This document shows, one piece after another, positions 52,179-60,853 of a stretch of DNA of 61,812 nucleotides (its first letter is position 1; the number at the start of each line of letters is the position of its first letter). The notes beneath the pieces were generated by a model. The model was given only the letters and a program-made list of their open reading frames with translations, did not search any database and was not told the DNA's origin. Both the position numbers and the translations under genes were made by a program. Origin of the DNA: Oscillospiraceae bacterium (GTDB taxonomy: Bacteria; Bacillota; Clostridia; Oscillospirales; Acutalibacteraceae); NCBI GenBank assembly GCA_902769255.1, contig CACXOM010000007.1, positions 1-61,812 of the forward strand, given 5' to 3'.

Positions 52179-52273
52179 AACCTAAAATCCTTTTTCTTTT
52201 TTAAAAATATATGCAAAAAATCTTTAAAAAATACATTCACTAATATTAAAATCTCGGCATATATTGTAGTAAA

Positions 52274-52294
52274 GTTTGCAAATTGTTAGCAAAC
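52274..52294. promoter_or_regulatory. Inverted repeat upstream of the Cys-rich protein gene
   Basis: GTTTGC-9-GCAAAC, about 80 bp before the start codon, in a 200-bp divergent gap. A candidate operator; there is no sigma-A consensus close to the gene, so another sigma factor may be used. Confidence 0.35.
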
Positions 52295-52376
52295 TGTCAT
52301 AAGCCTTCATTAGTTCGCTTATAATTCGCGCGGCGAACTGATTACATATTCACAGCGCGAAAAAAGGAGAAAGTAT

Positions 52377-53183
52377 ATGTCAGATTCAATTAATCAGGGC
52401 GTTTTCAACGAGGCAGTTTGTATTGATACAGGCAGAGTTTATGACTCGTGTATGGACAGAGATTGCATTGAAAACACAAGAGTTTATTTTAACGAAGAAG
52501 GACAAAATGCGGTTGCGAGTGCAGTTTCTTGCCGAGTAAAATCGTGCGAGGTAAACGATGTTGTTATTGATGTTGAACCGATTGCGTTTAAAAGAGGTTA
52601 TTATTCTTGCGATTTAACTTTTTATTTCACAATCGTTGCCGAAGTCGCAACAGATACAACCACTCCAGCACAAGAATATGACGGCATAATAGCTTACAGC
52701 AAAAGAGTAATCCTATGCGGTGGCGAGGGTAATGTAAAAACATTTACCTCAAATGTTGTCGCTATGGCAGACGATGTTACCGTAAGCGGAACAAACCTGC
52801 CTAAATGTACCGTTCAATGTGTCGACCCTGTAATACTCGACTCGAAAATCTGCAACATTTGCAATTGCGTAGAAACAATTACAAATGTGCCAGAAAGCGT
52901 TTTAGAAAATGTCGGCGGTGAATTGCAAATTGAGGCTGAAAGAGCACTTTTTGTAACGCTCGGACTTTTCAGCATAGTTCAGCTTGTCAGAAATGTGCAA
53001 ATTTTAGTGCCGTCTTATGATTTTTGTATGCCGCAAAAAGATTGTGATGATACCATCGCTTCGCCGTGCGAAATGTTCCAAAAAATCAGTTTCCCTGTTG
53101 ATGAATTTTTCCCGAAAACCTGCGACAACGGGGACGATAATAATTGCAATTGCAACACAACAAGCAACTGCCAAAATAGTTAA
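52377..53183 (+). CDS. Conserved cysteine-rich protein, possibly spore- or surface-associated
   Basis: 268 aa with about 22 cysteines. The N-terminus VCIDTGRVYDSCMDRDCIEN and a central CTVQCVDPVILDSKICNICNC are the strongest motifs; the tail is CDNGDDNNCNCNTTSNCQN. No signal peptide or membrane helix. I have seen such DSCxDxDC proteins in Clostridia but know no function; spore coat or metal binding would fit. AAAGGAGAAAG precedes the ATG, and a terminator follows. Confidence 0.6.
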   Translation: MSDSINQGVFNEAVCIDTGRVYDSCMDRDCIENTRVYFNEEGQNAVASAVSCRVKSCEVNDVVIDVEPIAFKRGYYSCDLTFYFTIVAEVATDTTTPAQEYDGIIAYSKRVILCGGEGNVKTFTSNVVAMADDVTVSGTNLPKCTVQCVDPVILDSKICNICNCVETITNVPESVLENVGGELQIEAERALFVTLGLFSIVQLVRNVQILVPSYDFCMPQKDCDDTIASPCEMFQKISFPVDEFFPKTCDNGDDNNCNCNTTSNCQNS

Positions 53184-53190
53184 GCATTTT

Positions 53191-53226
53191 AAAAGTACAG
53201 TCGAAAATTCGGCTGTACTTTTTTTG
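53191..53226 (+). terminator. Terminator after the Cys-rich protein gene
   Basis: AAAGTACAG...CGAA/TTCG...CTGTACTTT with a seven-T run. Confidence 0.88.
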
Positions 53227-53269
53227 TTTTTATGTTATAATAAATAAAAAGTTTAAATTTGGAGGAAAT

Positions 53270-53779
53270 ATGGCTGAAATAAAGTTAGTTCCGTTAAGAG
53301 AAGAAGACAGAGAACAGTTTATAACCGATAATCAAGAAGCGTTTAATTACGGTGCGCTTGAGGAATTCGGAAAAAGAGACGAGTGTTTTGAAGAAGAAGG
53401 CGAAATAATATCACGCAAAACAATCAAGCAGTCAATCGACAACGGCACAGCTTATCGCATAATGCAAAACGGCAAAAAAGTCGGTGGCGTTGTTGTTAAA
53501 GTTGAGGGCGATAAAGGCGACCTTGACTTGCTTTTTGTATCGCCCTTTGAGCATAGCAAAGGTATAGGCTATTCGGCTTGGTGCGAGATAGAGAAAATGT
53601 ACCCGAATGTGAAACTTTGGGAAACCTGCACGCCATATTTTGAAACAAGAAATATACATTTCTATGTAAATCGTTGCGGTTTTCATATTGTTGAATTTTT
53701 CAATTCTCACCATTTAGAGCCAAATGAAAATAACGACGACCATGGCGACTTTTTCAGATTTGAAAAAATAATGAAATAG
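53270..53779 (+). CDS. GNAT-family N-acetyltransferase
   Basis: 169 aa. Middle section KVGGVVVKVEGDKGDLDLLFVSPFEHSKGIGYSAW has the acetyl-CoA loop (SKGIGYS) and the following ARNIHFYVNRCGFHIVEFF-like end typical of GNAT enzymes. Substrate unknown. TTGGAGGAAAT precedes the ATG. Confidence 0.87.
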   Translation: MAEIKLVPLREEDREQFITDNQEAFNYGALEEFGKRDECFEEEGEIISRKTIKQSIDNGTAYRIMQNGKKVGGVVVKVEGDKGDLDLLFVSPFEHSKGIGYSAWCEIEKMYPNVKLWETCTPYFETRNIHFYVNRCGFHIVEFFNSHHLEPNENNDDHGDFFRFEKIMK

Positions 53780-53810
53780 AATAAACGACAAAAGAAAATA
53801 TCAATAAATT

Positions 53811-53845
53811 AAAAAGGGTTTTGGAAAATTTCAAAACCCTTTTTG
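53811..53845 (+). terminator. Terminator after the acetyltransferase
   Basis: AAAAAGGGTTTTGGAAA/TTTCAAAACCCTTTTT. Confidence 0.9.
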
Positions 53846-53981
53846 GTGCGGATGTTCTTAACCAACCTAAATTTCACACTTAAAATCCGGCTGAAAATTC
53901 ACATATTTCCTCCGTACATTTGCCGATTTGCTTCCTCTTTGATATGATCATATCACAATATTTCAAGGAGGCCAAGATTTT

Positions 53982-54359
53982 ATGAAAAAGTACAAATATG
54001 ACGAAAGCAACGGACTGTGGTATGAACTGGAGGGTGATTATTATTTGCCGCGTCTAAAACTTCCGGAGGAAGAACAGGTACATATCGGTATTTGGGGACA
54101 GCGGCACTTGAATTATATGCGAGAAAATAAGCGGGTATTGCTCTCCAACTTGCAAATCAGTGGAAAACTGAACATTTATCTCGCCGACATCGACAAGCAG
54201 GCAGAAGAAATGTTTTCCCGGCTTGTAAGTCAGATGGCAGAGCGTGAGGGCGTGACCGAGCGACTCAAAGCAGATAATCAAATGGAATGGGTTGGGCGGA
54301 TGAATGACATTCGTGGACGAGCCACAGAAATTGTAAACAGTGATTTGATTTACAAATAA
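53982..54359 (+). CDS. TnpV-like transposon-associated protein
   Basis: 125 aa: YDESNGLWYELEGDYYLPRL, IGIWGQRHLNYMRENKR, and a tail QMEWVGRMNDIRGRATEIV, a pattern found in TnpV proteins of Tn4451-like integrative elements. It contains more G and C than flanking genes. No recombinase or other transposon gene is adjacent, so it is an orphan or the edge of an island. AAGGAGG precedes the ATG. Own terminator at 54395. Confidence 0.8.
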   Translation: MKKYKYDESNGLWYELEGDYYLPRLKLPEEEQVHIGIWGQRHLNYMRENKRVLLSNLQISGKLNIYLADIDKQAEEMFSRLVSQMAEREGVTERLKADNQMEWVGRMNDIRGRATEIVNSDLIYK

Positions 54360-54394
54360 CAAAAAGCAAATAAGGAATTATATACAAATGGCAC

Positions 54395-54430
54395 AAAAGA
54401 GGTAGTGACCCAAAATCACTACCTCTTTAA
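54395..54430 (+). terminator. Terminator after tnpV
   Basis: AAAGAGGTAGTGA/TCACTACCTCTTT. The following roughly 130 bp to the next gene's stop hold nothing recognised. Confidence 0.85.
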
Positions 54431-54563
54431 TCGGTATTATCGGTTTTATCAAGAAAAGTGTGTTAAATTATCAAAAAAGTATTTGCATAGACTCGATATA
54501 TACCCAAATTAAATAGTCAATGGCTTTTTACCATTATTTAAATATCGTGAATGAATTGCCTTG

Positions 54564-55379
54564 TTAATCATCCAAATGGTCAATAGCGTACTGAGCTTCC
54601 TCAGCAGTAAACTGCTCGCCATATTCGGAAACAAGTTGATCATAAATGGCATTCTTAGACATACTCATAGTCTGCTGATATGTTTTAGCTTTTGCCAATG
54701 CGTTAGCCTTGTAGTCTGCGTTTAAATTATCAATAGCGTATTGAGCTGCATCTGCAGGAAACTTTTCTCCATACTCAGAGGTCAGCTGATTATATATTGC
54801 CTTTTTGGACATATGCATTGTTTTTGAATAAGTTTCTGCTTTTCTAAGTGCATTTTGATATTCAATAGAAGGCTTCTTTCCTTTAGAAATAACGACATTA
54901 ATTGTTCCACCCTCTTTTACAGTTTCGTTTGCCTTTTTGCTTTGGCTAACCACAGAACCAGAAGCAATAGAATCTGAGTATTCTTCGCTAAATTTCACTG
55001 TCACTTTATTTGTTGTAGCCCAGTTTTCAATATCAGCCTTATTCATTGCGCTGAAATCAATAACAGTGATTTTATTGCTGTCGGTTTTGTTATCAGTTGT
55101 ATCATTATTGGTTTCATCGCCGCTTTGAACAACAGAACTGCCGTTATCGGTGTTAGTAGAAGATTCATTACCACCGTTTACACTGCCGATGATGCCAATA
55201 GCTACAACCGCAATAATTACCCAAAACCACCATTTTATATAAATCGGTTTTTTAGCCTTTACCGAAGCAACGGGCATAACTGGTGCTTGCTCTACTGCAG
55301 GTGTTTCTGCTTGTGCAGGTGCACCGCAGTTAGGGCAAAATTTTCCTTCAAATTGAGTTCCACATTGATTACATTTCAT
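54564..55379 (-). CDS. Zinc-ribbon, membrane, PASTA and Ltp-repeat protein
   Basis: 271 aa. N-terminal zinc ribbon CNQCG...CPNCG (4-20); membrane helix WWFWVIIAVVAIGIIGSV (about 50-67); Asn/Thr-rich spacer; one PASTA-like domain (about 107-172); then two copies of an Ltp-type repeat, ALRKAETYSKTMHMSKKAIY and ALAKAKTYQQTMSMSKNAIY, each followed by EYGExFxxxxAQYAID. Ltp repeats are known from lipoproteins that block phage DNA entry and from host surface proteins. The ribbon would be cytoplasmic and the repeats outside. Last gene of the minus-strand operon. Confidence 0.82.
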   Translation of the reverse strand: MKCNQCGTQFEGKFCPNCGAPAQAETPAVEQAPVMPVASVKAKKPIYIKWWFWVIIAVVAIGIIGSVNGGNESSTNTDNGSSVVQSGDETNNDTTDNKTDSNKITVIDFSAMNKADIENWATTNKVTVKFSEEYSDSIASGSVVSQSKKANETVKEGGTINVVISKGKKPSIEYQNALRKAETYSKTMHMSKKAIYNQLTSEYGEKFPADAAQYAIDNLNADYKANALAKAKTYQQTMSMSKNAIYDQLVSEYGEQFTAEEAQYAIDHLDD

Positions 55380-55394
55380 TTTTATTTCTCCTCT

Positions 55395-55826
55395 TTAAAT
55401 ATTTTTTATTAGCCCATCCAGAGCTTTCATTGCTAAATTTAAATTGTTTTCCCACATAAATCGTACGATATATTTTTTACCGTCGGACATTTTGAATTTT
55501 ATGGCATTACCGTAAGCCCATGCCTTACCGTACTTTGCAACCAAGTTAAAATCAATATGTGATTCAGCAAAATTGGTTTTTGTATCTATCAGTTCTGCAT
55601 AATTACGATAAATCACAAAAGTTTTCTTTTCAAAAATTGTACTTCCTATACTGACAAGACTTAAAACGACAGGATTTTCATCTATGTAATTTGGCTCTTG
55701 GGGCACGAAACTTGTAGTTGTATCGCTAAGTACATTTTCTGTCCCACAATATTCGCAAACCGATATATAAACACCGTTTTTTGAAGCAAGCGGAGCGCCA
55801 CACGCTTCACATTTTAAAACTGCCAT
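55395..55826 (-). CDS. Small zinc-ribbon protein
   Basis: 143 aa. N-terminal CEACGAPL...CEYCGTEN ribbon and a roughly 95-residue beta-rich domain (PVVLSLVSIGSTIFEKKTFV, FKMSDGKKYIVRFMWENN). No membrane segment. Not recognised beyond the ribbon. It lies 15 bp before the Ltp protein gene. Confidence 0.7.
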   Translation of the reverse strand: MAVLKCEACGAPLASKNGVYISVCEYCGTENVLSDTTTSFVPQEPNYIDENPVVLSLVSIGSTIFEKKTFVIYRNYAELIDTKTNFAESHIDFNLVAKYGKAWAYGNAIKFKMSDGKKYIVRFMWENNLNLAMKALDGLIKNI

Positions 55827-55842
55827 TTGCTATTCTCCATTA

Positions 55843-56151
55843 TCAAATTTCCCACACAAGACAGATATTAATTCCTTTGGCAGAAATGGTAGGAGTGAAT
55901 GTATGTAGTCTCCAACCTTTCTTTGTGCCTAAATCGAGTAATGGTTGAACTTTTTTGGGTATTAAATCTTGAGCATCAGTGAAAACGCCAGCTTTAATAA
56001 CCACATTTTCTACCTTGTAGCCATGAACCGTATTGGTTGGCAAATTCTGCGCTGGAACAACAACTTTTGTTTTTGGCACTTGTCCTGCCGCCGTTCCGCA
56101 GTTTGTGCAAAACTTTCCTTCAAATTCAAAACCACATGCATTACATTTCAT
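55843..56151 (-). CDS. Small zinc-ribbon protein with a DUF4177-like end
   Basis: 102 aa. N-terminal CNACGFEFEGKFCTNCG ribbon; C-terminal VQPLLDLGTKKGWRLHTFTP...CLVWE resembles DUF4177 (LNxxGxxGWELV). Soluble. Function unknown. Confidence 0.7.
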   Translation of the reverse strand: MKCNACGFEFEGKFCTNCGTAAGQVPKTKVVVPAQNLPTNTVHGYKVENVVIKAGVFTDAQDLIPKKVQPLLDLGTKKGWRLHTFTPTISAKGINICLVWEI

Positions 56152-56170
56152 ATCTTTTTCCCCCTAAATT

Positions 56171-56602
56171 TTACAGTGGTGAACCACAGTATTCACATTC
56201 ACTCGAAGAGCCTTTTTTATTTTTTGCACCGCAATGTTTGCACTCAATTACAGTTAGATCTGTAGCGGAATGTTTCTTGTTGATTTTTGAAGTTTTTCTG
56301 CGTTGCTTTTCTAATCTGTCTTTAGATATAACTAAAATTTGTTTTCCTATGTCTATATGAGAATTCCTCAATAATGGATAGTTACCGTTTATAGACATAG
56401 CATTAATATCCTTTGAAACAGTAGAAAAATCCATTTGAAGCGCACTCATTATATTTTGCATCGGAATTGTTTCACCGTCTGCATCAACTATTATAGAATA
56501 TATTTGAGACTGTCTTTTTCTCTTTTTATTTGCAAAAAAAGCAAACAAAAACAATCCTCCGACTATTACTACCCATTCAACTATTAACCATACCCAAGTC
56601 AA
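56171..56602 (-). CDS. Membrane protein with winged-helix-like module and C-terminal zinc ribbon
   Basis: 143 aa. One N-terminal membrane helix (WLIVEWVVIVGGLFLFAFFA), a roughly 60-residue helix-turn-helix-like module (IPMQNIMSALQMDFSTVSKD...), and the ribbon CKHCGAK...CEYCGSPL at the very end. Same plan as the next two upstream genes, so they are paralogues. Confidence 0.72.
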   Translation of the reverse strand: MTWVWLIVEWVVIVGGLFLFAFFANKKRKRQSQIYSIIVDADGETIPMQNIMSALQMDFSTVSKDINAMSINGNYPLLRNSHIDIGKQILVISKDRLEKQRRKTSKINKKHSATDLTVIECKHCGAKNKKGSSSECEYCGSPL

Positions 56603-56616
56603 TCTTTACACCTCTT

Positions 56617-57270
56617 TTACAGTGGTGAACCGCAATATTCACATTCGTTCACAGTGCCTGGCACAACTGTATTTGTTGCGCCACAATTTTTGCATTTTAC
56701 ACTCGTAGGTTGACCATATGAAGGCGAAGTGTTTTGATTTACGGCAACATTAACAGTTGTTGCTTTTGGTGGCATTATCAGCTCTCTGCGGTTTAAATCC
56801 ACATACGCATTCATAAAATACCCATCATCAAGCATTGACTGTAAATCCTTTGCCGCTTGTTCAAAAGAAGTAGGATAAGCGGCAGCAATATTATCGATTA
56901 ATGTATCATTGCTACTGTTGATAATGGAAACATATCTGTTGTACTTTGTGCCTTTCTTTATGTACGAATAAGCTTTATACAATGCAAAAGCACCACCGCC
57001 GCCGAAGATCATAAGCATTACAATAACGCCACCCACAACACTTGATCCATCTTCAGTTTCAAGTTCACCGGTGATACCCATAATCAAGTACATTACAGCA
57101 AAGCCTATCAATATCCAAGCTAAAATTTTTAAAGACTTTCCGTTTTTGATATAGTTAAATTTTTCGTCCGTCATCTTTTTAACTAACATCCAAATACCAA
57201 TGGGGAAAAACAGAAAGAACATTAATGCAATAATTCCCCATGAAAAAGATTTTTTCTGCATTTTCTTCAC
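56617..57270 (-). CDS. Membrane protein with winged-helix-like module and C-terminal zinc ribbon
   Basis: 217 aa. Three hydrophobic segments (about 10-30, 45-65, 78-100), then the module NDTLIDNIAAAYPTSFEQAA...MLDDGYFMNAYVDLNRRELI and the ribbon CKNCGATN...CEYCGSPL. A paralogue of the flanking genes at 56171 and 57275. Confidence 0.72.
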   Translation of the reverse strand: MKKMQKKSFSWGIIALMFFLFFPIGIWMLVKKMTDEKFNYIKNGKSLKILAWILIGFAVMYLIMGITGELETEDGSSVVGGVIVMLMIFGGGGAFALYKAYSYIKKGTKYNRYVSIINSSNDTLIDNIAAAYPTSFEQAAKDLQSMLDDGYFMNAYVDLNRRELIMPPKATTVNVAVNQNTSPSYGQPTSVKCKNCGATNTVVPGTVNECEYCGSPL

Positions 57271-57274
57271 CCTC

Positions 57275-57847
57275 CTATTCTGAAATCTGCGATCCGCAGA
57301 ATTCGCATTCGCCTACCGTTCCCGAGACAATCTTATTTGTTGCACCGCAACCTTTGCACTGTACCGTTGTATATTTCACACTTTGAGATTGTACATTGGA
57401 CCCATTAGCAGTAGTCGGTGATTGTGGTTGCATGGTTGGAAATACTAATTTATTTCGTTGCCCGTCAAGATAGCAATTAGGGAAGAAACCAGTTGCTATC
57501 ATATCGCTAATATTTTTTGTTGCAGTAGCAACGGTAACGCCGGTTGCAGACGCCAACAAATCGATTGATTTTTCCGGATCCGCAGCAAGTCTTGCCGAAT
57601 AATCAGAAAAAGTTTTTATTAACTTAAACTTTTTATTTCCCTTAATAATTAGCCAAACGCCTGCCGCAGCTATTGCCGAAAAAAACAACACCATTGTTAC
57701 ATCAAGCGCTTCTTTAAATCCGGATGTTGCACACCCAACAAAAGCAATGAAACCATTAAAAATGGCTAATATCCAACCAAAGACTCTTTGAACGGTACCT
57801 TTAGCTTTCACTTTGTTAATTGCAGATTCAACACTATTTAATGCCAT
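57275..57847 (-). CDS. Membrane protein with winged-helix-like module and C-terminal zinc ribbon
   Basis: 190 aa. Two hydrophobic segments (about 20-65), the module PEKSIDLLASATGVTVATAT...MIATGFFPNCYLDGQRNKLV, and the ribbon CKGCGATN...CEFCGSQ. Separated by only 3-4 bp from its neighbours. Confidence 0.72.
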   Translation of the reverse strand: MALNSVESAINKVKAKGTVQRVFGWILAIFNGFIAFVGCATSGFKEALDVTMVLFFSAIAAAGVWLIIKGNKKFKLIKTFSDYSARLAADPEKSIDLLASATGVTVATATKNISDMIATGFFPNCYLDGQRNKLVFPTMQPQSPTTANGSNVQSQSVKYTTVQCKGCGATNKIVSGTVGECEFCGSQISE

Positions 57848-57850
57848 AAA

Positions 57851-58558
57851 TTATATACCTCCGATTTTCAATCTGCTCACTTCAGCGTTTCTCTGCTTAA
57901 TAAGGCACATTGTTTTTTCGCAAATTTCAAGAACTCTGTCGTTATTTCTTTCTTTAACATTCAACTGTTTCAACAAAGTATTAACGCTCTCATCTATTAG
58001 ATTATCAGTATCAACGCAAACACTCTGATCGCAACTTCTTACTGCATCATCTATTTTTTTAAGCTCGCCATGAATGTTTTTTTCGCAATCGATAGAGTTT
58101 AAGCTTTCTGTTTTATATTCCAGTGCTTTAAAAAAGCGGCAAGCGTTATCAACGGCATTAGCTTTATCAGAAACTTTCTTGCCGAAGAAATATACTAAGA
58201 CTGACGAAATTAAAAATACTCCGGTTAGGCAAACAAATATAATTTTATATGTTGCAATTGCATTTCTGTAATAAAAAGCAAACAACATCGATAATGCAAT
58301 AACTAAAACCTGATAACCGAAAAGTATTGTATACCCCCCTGCAGTCATCGTAAGTTTCTTTTTGCCAGAAACGGTGTTATAGAATAGAGTTCCCAAGAAA
58401 GTAATCACTTCCGAAACTATGACACCAAACAAAGTGGTTTTATCCATCAGCAATTTTTCGTATGGAAGTAAATAATATATTGCAACCGTTAAGGCGATGA
58501 GCAGCAAAAAACCAAATGTAGAAATTAAATTCTTTTTGAGTTTCCTCATTGTTATCAC
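57851..58558 (-). CDS. Membrane protein with cytoplasmic helical domain
   Basis: 235 aa. Four hydrophobic segments in the first 130 residues, then a helical, Cys-containing cytoplasmic tail (EYKTESLNSIDCEKNIHGEL...VLEICEKTMCLIKQRNAEVS). No zinc ribbon. The tail resembles in style that of the gene at 59882. Follows the SPFH gene by 7 bp. Confidence 0.65.
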   Translation of the reverse strand: MITMRKLKKNLISTFGFLLLIALTVAIYYLLPYEKLLMDKTTLFGVIVSEVITFLGTLFYNTVSGKKKLTMTAGGYTILFGYQVLVIALSMLFAFYYRNAIATYKIIFVCLTGVFLISSVLVYFFGKKVSDKANAVDNACRFFKALEYKTESLNSIDCEKNIHGELKKIDDAVRSCDQSVCVDTDNLIDESVNTLLKQLNVKERNNDRVLEICEKTMCLIKQRNAEVSRLKIGGI

Positions 58559-58565
58559 CTTTACC

Positions 58566-59867
58566 TTACTCTATTTTTGTACCACACTCAGGGCAGAATT
58601 TGGGAGTACCGGTTATCGGAGAATTACAAGAGGGACAAGTTTTTATTAAAGACTTACCGCATTCGGGACAGAATCTTGTATTCTTACTGGGGAGAGCAGC
58701 ACCACAGTGAGGGCAAGGCTGAGGAGCCTCATATCCGCAGGATGTGCATGTTACAGCACCTGCAGGCAAATCCGCACCGCATTTGGGGCAGGGATTATAT
58801 TTGTCGCCGCACTCGGGACAGAACTTCATGGTGTTTTTATACTCAAAGCCGCAGTTACTGCATTTTACAGTATCCTTTGCTTTTTTATCTGCTTTTTTGT
58901 CGGTATCACAACCGCAATCAGAGCAGAACCGTTTGCTCTTAGGCATTATAGCACCGCACAAAGGGCAAGATTTTGTATCTTCGGCATTTGTATCAAGCGT
59001 TTTTGCAATTCCACCAAATTGACCGCCAACTGCACCGCCCATAGTCACGCCCATTCCAAGGCCTAAACCTGCGCCCATAAGATCTCCGGAAGTTCCGGGA
59101 TTCTTTGCTGCACCTTCCAATGTATCAAAGGAGCGCTCTTGCTGATAGTTATATCCAATGATATTCATCTCGGCCTTCTTTGCAAGAGCATCTTTGAGTT
59201 TCTTTACAGCCGTGTCATCTTCGGGAACACTGATGTCATTAACATAAAAGTTAACAAGTTTTATGCCGTATTCTTCAAGTACGGGCTGCATCTTTTCTTG
59301 TAGATATGTGGAGAGTTCTTCAATATAAGCATTGATCTCCATAATGCTTATTTGTTTATGTACCAAATAAGAGGAAATCGCATCTTTTACCTTTGTAAGA
59401 TATAAACCGCGGAAATATTTAAGAATATTGGTTTTATCAAATACAGAAAGAGTTCCAACCAATTTAACGAGGAACTGTTTGGAGTTTTCAATTCTAATTC
59501 CAAACTGTCCGAAAGCTCTGACAGGGATAAATACAGAATATTTAGGGTCCTGCAATTGAATTGGTGAAGCTGTGCCCCACTTGATATCAAGTGAGTTTAC
59601 CTTATTTATGTACCAAACCTCCGCAGTAAACGGTGAACGACCACCGAAGGGAAGATTGATAATCTTATTTAAAATCGGAATATTGGCGGTTTCTAAAGTG
59701 TGACGACCACTCTGGAACACATCCAGTGCTTTACCACCCTTAAAAAGTATCGCTTCTTGCGACTCATTAACAATCAGTTGTGTCCAAGTACCTAATTCTT
59801 CACTCGGGTATTTCCAAGCGAACACATCCGGACTACCGTTATACTTAACTACTTCTACAATTGCCAT
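58566..59867 (-). CDS. SPFH-domain protein with a C-terminal array of zinc ribbons (YdjI-like)
   Basis: 433 aa. An N-terminal SPFH/band-7-like region (about 1-230: VFAWKYPSEELGTWTQLIVN, FIPVRAFGQFGIRIENSKQF), a Gly-rich linker (LMGAGLGLGMGVTMGGAVGG), and then about six CxxC ribbon units from residue 310 to the end (CPLCG, CSDCG, CSNCG, CPECG, CPKCG, CTSCG, CPHCG, CPECG, CPSCN, CPECG). Bacillus YdjI, from the pspA-ydjGHI membrane-stress operon, has the same SPFH-plus-ribbon plan; pspA itself is absent here. ATG 59867 follows AGGGGG; the TTG at 59885 lies before it. Probably a membrane-associated scaffold. Confidence 0.82.
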   Translation of the reverse strand: MAIVEVVKYNGSPDVFAWKYPSEELGTWTQLIVNESQEAILFKGGKALDVFQSGRHTLETANIPILNKIINLPFGGRSPFTAEVWYINKVNSLDIKWGTASPIQLQDPKYSVFIPVRAFGQFGIRIENSKQFLVKLVGTLSVFDKTNILKYFRGLYLTKVKDAISSYLVHKQISIMEINAYIEELSTYLQEKMQPVLEEYGIKLVNFYVNDISVPEDDTAVKKLKDALAKKAEMNIIGYNYQQERSFDTLEGAAKNPGTSGDLMGAGLGLGMGVTMGGAVGGQFGGIAKTLDTNAEDTKSCPLCGAIMPKSKRFCSDCGCDTDKKADKKAKDTVKCSNCGFEYKNTMKFCPECGDKYNPCPKCGADLPAGAVTCTSCGYEAPQPCPHCGAALPSKNTRFCPECGKSLIKTCPSCNSPITGTPKFCPECGTKIE

Positions 59868-59881
59868 TTTTTGTTTCCCCC

Positions 59882-60604
59882 TCAAATACTACTGCTCATC
59901 AATCTGATTTGCATGTTTCTATCTTTTACGACTTTTTTGATATCGTTGATAATGGCTTCCATGCTTGTGATATCATCAGATTTAATTAAAACCAAATTAT
60001 CAACTTCCGCAGAAAGCATCTCAGCCATAGAGCGAAGCCGTGTGTCTATATCGGAGACATCGACCGTTAGACCGAAATCTGAAAATCTTAACTCATCAAG
60101 AAGGCTATCTATAAGCGGCAAAGCCTTCTTCTTTGATTCGAGCTGCATATCTATAAGTTTTGTTTTAATTTTTTCAAATTCATATATGAGAATTTGCATT
60201 TCACATATTTTACCGTTTACTTGATTGTTTTGTTTTATTACCAGATTCTTGGTTGCAAACATCAAGACGGTAATTATTGCGTATAAGGCCATACACATCA
60301 AATGAATACTTATGAATATATTAACAGCAGTGTTAAATATGAACCCGAACAAAATGTTGATAGCAATCACAACATCAACATAAATTGCAGAAAAAGCCAC
60401 CATCGAAATTTCCAACGGAAATGCCGAACTTCTTTTTCGATTAGTCACTACTGTTATAACTGCGGTTAAGCCAACCGCAAACAGCACCATTGCAAAGCCG
60501 ATCCAAAATATCGTATTCCTATCAGTAGTCAAAATTAGCGATAAAGCGATATATAACGCTGCAATAATCGAATATACCGATAGAATTATCCCGTGCTTTC
60601 TCAT
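59882..60604 (-). CDS. Membrane protein with cytoplasmic coiled-coil tail
   Basis: 240 aa. Four hydrophobic segments (about 8-120) and a helical tail (IYEFEKIKTKLIDMQLESKK...ISDIDTRLRSMAEMLS-like). Function unknown; topology like the protein at 57851. ATG 60604 sits one base after the stop of the RHH gene, with AGAGGGG upstream, so the longer in-frame start options are rejected. Confidence 0.65.
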   Translation of the reverse strand: MRKHGIILSVYSIIAALYIALSLILTTDRNTIFWIGFAMVLFAVGLTAVITVVTNRKRSSAFPLEISMVAFSAIYVDVVIAINILFGFIFNTAVNIFISIHLMCMALYAIITVLMFATKNLVIKQNNQVNGKICEMQILIYEFEKIKTKLIDMQLESKKKALPLIDSLLDELRFSDFGLTVDVSDIDTRLRSMAEMLSAEVDNLVLIKSDDITSMEAIINDIKKVVKDRNMQIRLMSSSI

Positions 60605-60605
60605 C

Positions 60606-60809
60606 TTACCCCTCTTTTCCATCTGTATCTGTTTCAAGATTATCAATTGCAAATTCCAGACATAACATAATTATTTCATTTCTGTTTCGTCCAGTGTCCT
60701 CTGCAATTCGATCCAAATCCTTTATTAATTCGTTTGGTAATCTTGCGGACACAACAGAGGTATCACCCTTATAGCGTTTTGATGGTATAAATAATTTTTT
60801 ACCAGCCAA
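60606..60809 (-). CDS. Ribbon-helix-helix (CopG-type) DNA-binding protein
   Basis: 67 aa. VVSARLPNELIKDLDRIAED then TGRNRNEIIMLCLEFAIDNL forms the beta-strand and two helices of an RHH repressor. The start is TTG 60809, because GGAGGTG lies seven bases before it; ATG 60827 overlaps that site. First gene of the ten-gene zinc-ribbon/SPFH operon and its likely autoregulator. Confidence 0.8.
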   Translation of the reverse strand: MAGKKLFIPSKRYKGDTSVVSARLPNELIKDLDRIAEDTGRNRNEIIMLCLEFAIDNLETDTDGKEG

Positions 60810-60853
60810 GATTATACACCTCCACAATATTGCTGTTATTATCCAACGTTATT

